From: an uncultured Lachnospiraceae bacterium
GTDB taxonomy: Bacteria > Bacillota > Clostridia > Lachnospirales > Lachnospiraceae
Direction of reading: 5' to 3'
Length of the DNA: 7,153 nucleotides
Assembly: GCA_900313435.1 (NCBI GenBank)
Contig: OMRF01000302.1
Location: forward strand, 1 to 7,153
Positions 1-5,288 of the stretch are shown here, one piece after another (positions within the stretch are counted from its first letter, which is position 1; each line of letters begins with the position of its first letter). Both the position numbers and the translations under genes were made by a program. The notes below the pieces were generated by a model. The model worked only from the letters and a program-made list of their open reading frames with translations. It was not told where the DNA came from and made no database searches.

Positions 1-188
1 CGGAATGCATCAAACTGTATATTCTTCGGAAGCAGCACCACCTGGTTGTAATCGACTTCGTGTGCACCGCTTATGGATGCGGAAATGGCATACACGAAGG
101 GGTACAGACACATCAGGGCAAAAACAGCCAGAAACAGATAGCTGAATACCTTGAATATAAATTCCGATATTTCAAGTTTTCTTTTCAT
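1..188 (-). CDS. Carbohydrate ABC transporter permease, LplC/YtcP type (partial, N-terminus only)
   Basis: This is the N-terminal 62 codons of an inner-membrane permease; the rest lies beyond the left edge. The translation begins MKRKLEISEFIFKVFSYLF and continues into a hydrophobic first helix (about residues 12-34, ending ALMCLYPFVYAI), then SASISGAHEV and VVLLPKNIQFDAF. That arrangement, with the 'YP' motif and a Pro-Lys stretch before the second helix, is typical of the second (LplC-like) permease of CUT1 ABC importers for oligosaccharides. A CTCCC (GGGAG on the coding strand, 195-199) Shine-Dalgarno lies 6 nt before the ATG. The gene starts 12 nt after the stop of the LplB-type permease, so the two are surely co-transcribed and should form the membrane heterodimer. 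The exact substrate cannot be read here; the locus context suggests pectin-derived oligosaccharides (inference). Confidence 0.88.
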   Translation of the reverse strand, partial: MKRKLEISEFIFKVFSYLFLAVFALMCLYPFVYAISASISGAHEVDYNQVVLLPKNIQFDAF

Positions 189-200
189 TTCAGGCTCCCG

Positions 201-1268
201 TTAGTAAAGTGACGTATCCGATGCTTTGCGTGCTATGGTATTTGCTCCGATGACCAGCAGCATACTTATGACATTACTCATCATCTCTGCCGCCGACGAT
301 ATTCCCTTTGCCGCTCCTTCCAGTCCGTAACGGTTTGCAAGGGTTGAAACAACATCTGCGGTAATGAATGTATTTGCGTTGTACAGGAGGAGAACTTTTT
401 CATATCCTATGGAAAGAAGTGTTCCGATCCTGGTGATCAGCATGATGACTATGGTGGAAAGAATACTGGGAAGAACAACGTATCTCATCTGTGCCCATTT
501 ACCTGCTCCGTCAATCTGTGCTGCCTCATAACTGGTAGGCGATATGGAGATGATGGCTGCGAAGAAAACGATGCTTCCGTAACCGGATCCTTCCCATATA
601 CCGCTGAGTATGTATATGGGTCTGAAGAATCTCGGAAGATTGAGAAGTCCCGCATACGCCGTTTCCTGATCCACCATACCGAGCTTTACGAGAAGCTGCG
701 AGATGACACCCATGTTGGAAGTAAGGGCTCCCTGCTTTACCAGCATCACCACCAGTGAGGTGATAACGACCGTTGACATGATCTTGGGAAGGTAAGTCAG
801 GACCTGGAATACACTTCTCAGTATGTTGGAACGGATCTCATTGAAAAACAGTGCAAGGATTATGGGGAAGGGGAATCCGAATACCAGTCCGTAGAAGCTG
901 AGGATGAAGGTGTTTCTCAATGCTCTCCAGAACTCATTGGATATGGTACTGTTTCCCGAAAGAAGAACCTTGAAGTTATAAAAACCTGCGAAGAGCTGGT
1001 CCGCAACGGACAATGTGTTGTCCGAGACCTTGAAGCATCCCAGGAGTTCATACATGGGGAAGTAACGCCAGAATAAAAATACGAGGAGCATGGGAATAAG
1101 CATCACATAGAGACGCCAGTCCTTTGCGATGGTACGAAGCACGTGAAGCCAGTAATGCTTTTCGACATCATCCCTTACAGCCTGCTCGGGATCCTGCCTG
1201 TATACCTTCTTTTCCTTGTCGTAAACGAGGTAATCAGCAGCTTTCGCGATAGCTCTCGAATCACTCAT
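201..1268 (-). CDS. Carbohydrate ABC transporter permease, LplB/YteP type
   Basis: A 355-residue inner-membrane permease of a CUT1 sugar importer, the expected partner of the LplC-type protein encoded downstream. Predicted helices fall near residues 52-70, 119-140, 155-178, 216-243, 268-287 and 330-348. The diagnostic cytoplasmic EAA loop, which docks on the ATPase, is at about 247-268 (YEAAQIDGAGKWAQMRYVVLP). The N-terminus carries roughly 50 mostly hydrophilic residues before the first helix, which seems longer than in typical LplB-like proteins of about 300-320 residues. The start is supported by a strong AAGGGGAG ribosome site (complement of 1277-1284), 8 nt upstream and inside the 3' end of the preceding gene. 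Only 2 nt separate the preceding stop codon from this ATG. No ATPase gene is in view; CUT1 systems of this type commonly share an MsmX-like ATPase encoded elsewhere (established knowledge). The substrate is inferred from neighbours only. Confidence 0.93.
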   Translation of the reverse strand: MSDSRAIAKAADYLVYDKEKKVYRQDPEQAVRDDVEKHYWLHVLRTIAKDWRLYVMLIPMLLVFLFWRYFPMYELLGCFKVSDNTLSVADQLFAGFYNFKVLLSGNSTISNEFWRALRNTFILSFYGLVFGFPFPIILALFFNEIRSNILRSVFQVLTYLPKIMSTVVITSLVVMLVKQGALTSNMGVISQLLVKLGMVDQETAYAGLLNLPRFFRPIYILSGIWEGSGYGSIVFFAAIISISPTSYEAAQIDGAGKWAQMRYVVLPSILSTIVIMLITRIGTLLSIGYEKVLLLYNANTFITADVVSTLANRYGLEGAAKGISSAAEMMSNVISMLLVIGANTIARKASDTSLY

Positions 1269-1270
1269 CT

Positions 1271-1891
1271 TTAAGTCTCCCCTTCTTTGAAACCGTCTTC
1301 CTTTTCCTTTTCTCTTTCTTCCTGAAGTCTCAGAAGATAATCCCTCTGATATTCAAATATCCCGTCCAGCCTTGAAGCTATGCCTACGATCAGCGCCGTG
1401 AAAAGGAAAGTCAGCGCGTCATAGGTGATGAATTTTCGGATCGCGTCCGGTCCGAAGTTGAAGAACATCGATACGATCCCTCTTCCGACCTCCATCAGGA
1501 GCTGTGTCAGAAGACCGAAGCCTATGGCCGTAAGGACATTCTTCCTGATCTTTGCCCTGCCCGGATTTACGAAAAGTATGAGCACGAGGGCCGAGAAGAC
1601 ATTTCCGACGCAGTATATCAATATCTCTCTGAAAAGCTCATCTCCTGTGAGGGCTGCCGGGTTTGCCAGTACATATACAAGACCTCCCAATACCGCATGG
1701 ATGATGCCGAAGGGACCCCAGCGCATATATACTATCGCGGTGATACCTGCCGTAACCGATACCGTATAGAGCTCAAGCTGAAACCACCTTGACGCCGCCA
1801 TAACGATAATGTACTCGGCCACTCCCACCATCAGCGCAAAGAAGAAGAGATCTATTATCCTGTATGTAGAGAAGCTTATCCTTCTATCCAT
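1271..1891 (-). CDS. Unrecognised six-helix membrane protein heading the ABC operon
   Basis: I do not recognise this 206-residue protein with confidence. It is strongly hydrophobic, with probable helices near residues 13-31, 41-56, 59-76, 88-108, 118-142 and 154-174, followed by a highly charged C-terminal tail (178-206, rich in Glu/Lys/Arg) that may form a short coiled coil in the cytoplasm. A WGPFGIIHAVLGGLVYVLAN stretch (58-77) and the overall size resemble the substrate-binding S components of ECF transporters, but no clear family motif settles this. It is not an obvious DUF624/YesL protein, the small membrane protein often found in such operons. It is the first gene after a good promoter and operator, 2 nt ahead of the LplB-type permease, so its role is probably tied to sugar uptake. 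The start at the ATG of 1891 has only a weak GGGCGGTG ribosome site; no better in-frame start is visible. Confidence 0.8.
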   Translation of the reverse strand: MDRRISFSTYRIIDLFFFALMVGVAEYIIVMAASRWFQLELYTVSVTAGITAIVYMRWGPFGIIHAVLGGLVYVLANPAALTGDELFREILIYCVGNVFSALVLILFVNPGRAKIRKNVLTAIGFGLLTQLLMEVGRGIVSMFFNFGPDAIRKFITYDALTFLFTALIVGIASRLDGIFEYQRDYLLRLQEEREKEKEDGFKEGET

Positions 1892-1928
1892 TGCACCGCC
1901 CGTGTCATAAAAAATTGCAAACGCAAAT

Positions 1929-1940
1929 GTAAGCGCTTAC
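1929..1940. promoter_or_regulatory. Palindromic operator, copy 1 (ABC operon)
   Basis: GTAAGCGCTTAC is a perfect 12-bp palindrome with a central CpG, the hallmark of LacI-family operators. Flanks give TGTAAGCGCTTACC (1928-1941), one base short of the 14-bp palindrome seen at the other two copies. It begins 14 nt downstream of the -10 box of the minus-strand ABC promoter, at about +9 to +22, where a bound repressor would block transcription. It also fits the CcpA cre consensus TGWAANCGNTNWCA except at the last base. Confidence 0.85.
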
Positions 1941-1955
1941 CAAAAACACAAGCAC

Positions 1956-1984
1956 AGTATAAATGCTAATTCTTGCAAAATCAA
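1956..1984 (-). promoter_or_regulatory. Sigma-A-type promoter of the ABC operon
   Basis: On the minus strand, a TTGATT -35 box (complement of 1979-1984) and a TATACT -10 box (complement of 1956-1961) are separated by exactly 17 nt. The predicted transcription start is near 1949, giving a leader of about 58 nt before the membrane-protein ATG at 1891. The operator at 1929-1940 lies just inside the transcribed region. Confidence 0.7.
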
Positions 1985-2012
1985 CATAAAAATTAGTGAT
2001 GTTATGCAAGAA
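1970..2012. promoter_or_regulatory. Imperfect inverted repeat around the ABC -35 box, candidate AraC-protein site
   Basis: TTCTTGCA (1970-1977) is matched by its exact complement TGCAAGAA (2005-2012), and inside these AACAT (1983-1987) is matched by ATGTT (1999-2003). The repeat spans the -35 box of the minus-strand promoter and reaches upstream to about -62, where AraC-family activators usually bind. That the divergent AraC-type regulator binds here is inference from position only. Confidence 0.4.
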
Positions 2013-2040
2013 AACTACTGATTTTTTGTCCTCGTTTGTG

Positions 2041-2046
2041 TAAAAT
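2041..2046 (+). promoter_or_regulatory. Possible -10 box for the araC-type gene
   Basis: TAAAAT matches the -10 consensus at 5 of 6 positions, but the hexamer 17 nt upstream (CTGATT, 2018-2023) is a poor -35 box. If used, transcription would start near 2052, right at the base of the hairpin that follows, giving a leader of about 135 nt. The promoter may depend on an activator. Confidence 0.3.
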
Positions 2047-2050
2047 GTAG

Positions 2051-2092
2051 CCCTAGGTTTGAACCAGCGCAAGCGCCGTTCAAACCATAGGG
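2051..2092 (+). other. Strong hairpin in the araC-gene leader
   Basis: CCCTA-GGTTTGAAC (2051-2064) pairs fully with GTTCAAACC-A-TAGGG (2078-2092) apart from one bulged A at 2087, and the apical part holds GCGC-AA-GCGC (2067-2076), which extends the stem. The 14-bp stem is followed by ACCATTTTGATC rather than a run of T, so it is not a convincing intrinsic terminator. It could be a regulatory or stabilising RNA structure, or half of a dispersed repeat element. No known riboswitch family is recognised. Confidence 0.6.
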
Positions 2093-2100
2093 ACCATTTT

Positions 2101-2161
2101 GATCCGTGAGATTAGCGAGAACGGGCATCGGATGCGAAGTTCGAGCTTAACGAACGGAACT
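2101..2161 (+). repeat. Hairpin-rich leader with an imperfect direct repeat
   Basis: Two related units, GAGATTAGCGAGAACGG (2108-2124) and GAGCTTAACGAACGG (2143-2157), follow each other 35 bp apart. Local pairings include ATCCG/CGGAT (2102-2106 with 2129-2133), or alternatively CCGT/ACGG (2104-2107 with 2121-2124), and GTTCG/CGAAC (2139-2143 with 2151-2155), or alternatively AGTTC/GAACT (2138-2142 with 2157-2161). The competing pairings could give a switchable leader or simply mark a dispersed palindromic element. Its biological nature is not known from this window. Confidence 0.4.
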
Positions 2162-2187
2162 ACCTTGTTTGTAAAAGGAGAAATACT

Positions 2188-3045
2188 ATGAGAACCTCGG
2201 ATGAGATGATAGACAGGATATACATAAGCCAGATATCCAGAAATGCCGACTACAAAATGCCTGCAGCTCATGTGCATGCATACTATGAACTCTATTATGT
2301 AAGGAGCGGTGAAGTAAGTCTCTTCTCCGGCAGGAAGGTGCTGAACATGAAGACGGGAGACTATGCCGTGATACCTCCCGGAACCTCACATTATGCTTTT
2401 TACAAGAATAATTGCGTCCGGTTAAACATCTACTTCAATTTCTCCGATCTCTGCGATGACGGCATACCCTTCTATACTGACATCAGAGAGTCTATAGGCT
2501 TTTTCTCCGGCACCGTCTCGACTGCCTATCGCGATGAGCTCACAGGCATCTTTGACCGCATGATCAAGGAGGGAAGGCTGAACGACAGATATTCCGTAAT
2601 GCTCACAAAGCTCCTCCTTCGCGAGGCGGTCCTGTACCTGATGCGCTATTTCACCTCAAGTCCGGGTACGGAGGAGGACGAGGACGGTGATGTGATCACG
2701 GATATCGTCAACTACATCAATGAGAACTACTCAATGCCCCTTGACCTGAACATCCTTTCAAAGCAGGCAGGGCTCTCTCCCTCATATTTTTCAAAAAAAT
2801 TCAAGGCAAAGACCGGAATGGGAATGAAGGAATATATTGTCCTGACCAGGCTCAGGAAGGCTTCGGCCGAGCTTCTCTCAACGGATCACAAGATCTCCGA
2901 TGTATCGGCAAACTGTGGTTTCTCGGACCCCAATTACTTCAAGGACTGCTTCAGAAAGGTCTATGAGATGTCTCCCCGTGACTACCGGAAGGCTCACGTT
3001 TCCGACGTCAAGCTGATGGAAAGCCTCGAAAACACCGGGGAATGA
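2188..3045 (+). CDS. AraC-family transcriptional regulator with N-terminal cupin domain
   Basis: A 285-residue cytoplasmic DNA-binding regulator. Residues about 26-85 form the cupin-like sugar-sensing domain (HVHAYYELYYVRSGEVSLF, then GDYAVIPPGTSHY), a helical linker follows, and residues about 170-268 are the double helix-turn-helix domain (LSKQAGLSPSYFSKKFKAKTG, then ISDVSANCGFSDPNYFKDCF and the closing MSPRDYRK). Length and domain order are those of ordinary sugar-responsive AraC proteins. The start is fixed by an AAGGAG site (2175-2180) 7 nt before the ATG. The gene diverges from the ABC-transporter operon and shares a 296-bp control region with it, so activation of that operon in response to an imported sugar is the likely role (inference). 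Its stop codon directly abuts the stop of the convergent pectinesterase gene, with no terminator between. The inducer cannot be read from the sequence. Confidence 0.93.
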   Translation: MRTSDEMIDRIYISQISRNADYKMPAAHVHAYYELYYVRSGEVSLFSGRKVLNMKTGDYAVIPPGTSHYAFYKNNCVRLNIYFNFSDLCDDGIPFYTDIRESIGFFSGTVSTAYRDELTGIFDRMIKEGRLNDRYSVMLTKLLLREAVLYLMRYFTSSPGTEEDEDGDVITDIVNYINENYSMPLDLNILSKQAGLSPSYFSKKFKAKTGMGMKEYIVLTRLRKASAELLSTDHKISDVSANCGFSDPNYFKDCFRKVYEMSPRDYRKAHVSDVKLMESLENTGE

Positions 3046-3801
3046 TCAGATGAAACGGGTCCAGTCAGGCCGCCTTGCCCCTTCGGCTCCGGGGCCATAG
3101 GATCCCTCTTCTATAAATAATGAATTAACGTGCGCCCCTTCCTTCCCCCAGTCATGCCAGCCTTCTTTTTTGATATGGTCACTGAGGAAGCAGTTCTTAA
3201 GGGTGACACGGGCGTATTCTCTCCAGGGGCGGCCGAGATATACGCTCTCACTTTTCACATCGTCAGAATGCGTAAAGCTGCAATCCTCGCAGTAGAAGCC
3301 AACTTCCTGTCCCTTCGGCGTCGACGGCGCGAACACGTACCCAGGCTCTACGCTCTTGAATTCACAGCCTTTGAATATGCACTCTCCGCCTCCGAATACG
3401 AAATCCACGCCCCCCTCTATCAGACAGTTTTCAAAATAATATTTCCGCGGAGTCCTTTCCGTAAACTGCTTCGGTCCCAGGAAACCGTCCTTTTCAAATT
3501 CCTTCTTTGGAAGCGGCGCAAGAAAGAGCGTATCCTGATGTCCCTTGAGCACGCAGTCAAAAAGCTTTATACCATCCCCGTCAAGATAGAGTGCTATAGC
3601 CTGCCCTGCTGTCTCTCCAGGTCCTGCGGTATTTGAAAAAGAGCATTTTTTGAAGGTTACATTGTTGCCGTCAACTAAAAGACTGTAGGTCCTGAAGGTG
3701 TGATACGGCCGACCGTCCGGGTGGGGCATCCTCGCTGAAAGACTTCCCGAAAACTCCCTTCCTTCTATCGTAATATCAGATTCCGATATTATCCTGTTCA
3801 T
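3046..3801 (-). CDS. Short cytoplasmic pectinesterase (carbohydrate esterase family 8)
   Basis: Removes methyl esters from galacturonate residues of pectin fragments, releasing methanol. The 251-residue protein has the CE8 catalytic set: GQAIAL (66-71, Gln67), GHQDTLF (87-93, Gln89 and Asp90), VDFVFG (132-137, nucleophile Asp133) and YLGRPW (188-193, Arg191 and Trp193). The Gln67-Asp90 spacing of 23 equals that of the plant enzyme (Gln113-Asp136), but Asp90-Asp133 is 43 instead of about 21, so there is an extra loop of about 22 residues beside the active site. There is no signal peptide, and the usual first N-terminal beta-helix turn with a GxYxE motif is absent. A cytoplasmic enzyme acting on imported oligogalacturonides is therefore likely (inference). 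A GGAGAG site (complement of 3811-3816) 9 nt upstream fixes the start. The ATG overlaps the MATE gene's stop codon (ATGA), so translation is probably coupled. Confidence 0.9.
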   Translation of the reverse strand: MNRIISESDITIEGREFSGSLSARMPHPDGRPYHTFRTYSLLVDGNNVTFKKCSFSNTAGPGETAGQAIALYLDGDGIKLFDCVLKGHQDTLFLAPLPKKEFEKDGFLGPKQFTERTPRKYYFENCLIEGGVDFVFGGGECIFKGCEFKSVEPGYVFAPSTPKGQEVGFYCEDCSFTHSDDVKSESVYLGRPWREYARVTLKNCFLSDHIKKEGWHDWGKEGAHVNSLFIEEGSYGPGAEGARRPDWTRFI

Positions 3802-5159
3802 AGCTTGATACTCTCCAGTTTTTTAAGATGCGAGGTATATTGCAGCGCGATGGGGAAGGATACCGCGGCAGTAAGAACATCCGCTACGGGCTGTGACAGC
3901 CAGACGCCGCGAAGCCCGAAGAAATTCGGCAGTATAAGGATCAGGGGTATGAAGAAAAGTCCGCTCCTTAAGGCTGAAAGCAAAGAAGCCCTGCCTGCCT
4001 TTCCGAGGCTCTGAAAAAGCATGTTCGAGGTGACGGCAAAGGGATGACTGATAAGAACAATGCTTGCCGCCCGAAGGGCAGGAGTTCCTATCTCTATGAC
4101 AAGAGGGTCGTCCCTGAAGAAGGCCATTATGTCCCCGGCGAAGATGAAGGTCACAACCGAAGCCGCTCCTATGAAAACAGCCCCTAAGGATAATGTAAAA
4201 AAGAAGCCCTGCCTGACCCGTTTGAATTTTCCCGCTCCGTAATTGAAGCCCGCCACAGGCTGGAAGCCCTGTCCCACACCGAGAGCAACCGAGAAAACAA
4301 GAAAGACCATGCGGTTTGTTATGCTCATTGCGGCGACAGCCGGATCTCCTCCGAAGAAGGCAGCCTGATTGTTGAGTATCATGGTTGAGACAGAGTTCAG
4401 CCCCTGCCTTATAAAGGAAGCAGCCCCTACTGATATTATCTCAAAAAGATCCTTCAGTCTCCTTGATACCTTCGTGATCCTGATCCTGCTCTCACTCTTC
4501 CTCCGAAGAAACATGGAAAGCAGGAGAATAAAGCTTGTAAGCTGGGACAGCATTGTGGAAAGCCCTGCTCCTTTTGTCCCCATGGAAAGCCCGAACATGA
4601 ACACGGGATCCAGTCCGATATTCAGTATCCCGCCGAAGGTCAGACCCACCATTGCAAGGAGAGCCCTCCCCTCGTAACGGAGGATATTATTCATGACGCA
4701 GGAAGCCGTGATGAAGGGCGATCCTAAGAGAACAAAGATACCGTATTCCCTGGCATAAGGAAGGATCGTCTCCGTCGCTCCGAAAAGCCGCATCATGGGA
4801 TCCAGCAGCAGGAGGCCCGTGATCGTGATGATAAGACCTGTGGCGATAGAGGCAAAAAAGGAGGTTGACGCTATCACTGTCGCCTTTTCCTTCTCACCGG
4901 CTCCAAGATGCCTTGCTATGACGCTCCCGGCTCCGTGTCCGAACATGAAGCCGAAAGCCTGCATCACTGCCTGAAGACCGAAGACCACCCCCACCGCTCC
5001 CGAAGCCGAGGTTCCTATCATCGAGACGAAGTAAGTGTCCGCCATATTGTATATGGAGGTCACGAACATGGAGACGATAGCCGGGATCCCCAGACACACG
5101 ACGAGCTGCGGTACGGGAGTCTCTGTCATTTTCTGAAGATTATTTCTTTTTTCTGGCAT
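3798..5159 (-). CDS. MATE-family membrane transporter (DinF/MepA-like)
   Basis: A 453-residue inner-membrane protein with about 12 hydrophobic helices, the usual size for multidrug and toxin extrusion (MATE) transporters, which export compounds using a sodium or proton gradient. Recognisable MATE features are the N-terminal IPAIVSMFVTSIYNMADTYF segment (25-44), GHGAGSVIARHLGAG near residues 74-88, NIGLDPVFMFG near residue 190, and GQGFQPVAGFNYGAGK in the second half. It overlaps the pectinesterase start by 4 bp and forms a two-gene unit with it. The link to pectin use is unexplained; a role in exporting a by-product or plant compound, or moving an oligosaccharide, is speculation. No Shine-Dalgarno is visible before the ATG at 5159 nor before the next in-frame ATG (residue 11, 5129), so the exact start is uncertain. 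The operator at 5178-5191 lies 18 bp upstream. Confidence 0.9.
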   Translation of the reverse strand: MPEKRNNLQKMTETPVPQLVVCLGIPAIVSMFVTSIYNMADTYFVSMIGTSASGAVGVVFGLQAVMQAFGFMFGHGAGSVIARHLGAGEKEKATVIASTSFFASIATGLIITITGLLLLDPMMRLFGATETILPYAREYGIFVLLGSPFITASCVMNNILRYEGRALLAMVGLTFGGILNIGLDPVFMFGLSMGTKGAGLSTMLSQLTSFILLLSMFLRRKSESRIRITKVSRRLKDLFEIISVGAASFIRQGLNSVSTMILNNQAAFFGGDPAVAAMSITNRMVFLVFSVALGVGQGFQPVAGFNYGAGKFKRVRQGFFFTLSLGAVFIGAASVVTFIFAGDIMAFFRDDPLVIEIGTPALRAASIVLISHPFAVTSNMLFQSLGKAGRASLLSALRSGLFFIPLILILPNFFGLRGVWLSQPVADVLTAAVSFPIALQYTSHLKKLESIKL

Positions 5160-5176
5160 AAAAAATAATAAAAAAC

Positions 5177-5205
5177 TTGTAAGCGCTTACACTATGGTGT
5201 ATCAT
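5177..5205 (+). promoter_or_regulatory. Promoter of the LacI-family gene
   Basis: TTGTAA (5177-5182) and TATCAT (5200-5205) are separated by 17 nt and match the -35 and -10 consensus at 4 and 5 positions. The -35 box lies inside the palindromic operator, so a protein bound there should exclude RNA polymerase, the arrangement expected for autorepression. Transcription would start near 5212, leaving a leader of about 75 nt. Confidence 0.6.
5178..5191. promoter_or_regulatory. Palindromic operator, copy 2 (LacI gene / MATE divergent region)
   Basis: TGTAAGCGCTTACA is a perfect 14-bp palindrome with a central CpG. It overlaps the -35 box of the LacI-family gene and lies 18 bp upstream of the divergent MATE ATG, so it could control both directions. 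It fits the CcpA cre consensus fully, so binding by the local LacI protein, by CcpA or by both cannot be told apart by eye. Confidence 0.87.
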
Positions 5206-5274
5206 TCAAATCGTCTATGAGGATAGAACTTTTTTTCTGTCCGGTCAACTTACGAAAGATATCTGGTGGCTCTC

Positions 5275-5280
5275 AAGAGG
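5275..5280 (+). promoter_or_regulatory. Ribosome binding site deciding the LacI start
   Basis: AAGAGG lies 8 nt before the ATG at 5289. The in-frame ATG at 5217 has no such site close before it (upstream is CAAATCGTCT) and would add 24 residues that no LacI-family protein needs. Confidence 0.75.
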
Positions 5281-5288
5281 ATCAAAAG

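Noticed and set aside
1425..1769. Plus-strand 114-aa reading frame
   Set aside because: It is antisense to the hydrophobic membrane-protein gene, has no ribosome site and no recognisable domain; the minus-strand frame fits the operon spacing.
3077..3095. GCCCC/GGGGC hairpin just past the araC-gene stop, possible terminator
   Set aside because: The stem is only 5 bp with a 9-nt loop, no T-run follows, and it lies in the pectinesterase C-terminal codons.
3130..3636. Plus-strand 168-aa reading frame
   Set aside because: It is antisense to the pectinesterase, whose catalytic motifs are all read on the minus strand; the plus translation shows no family features.
5214..5236. TCTAT-GAGG-ATAGA hairpin followed by a T-run in the LacI leader, possible attenuator
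   Set aside because: The stem is just 5 weak A/T-rich base pairs, too unstable for a convincing terminator.
5217..5288. 24-residue N-terminal extension of the LacI-family protein
   Set aside because: The ATG at 5217 lacks a ribosome site, while ATG 5289 has AAGAGG 8 nt before it and gives the standard LacI-family N-terminus.
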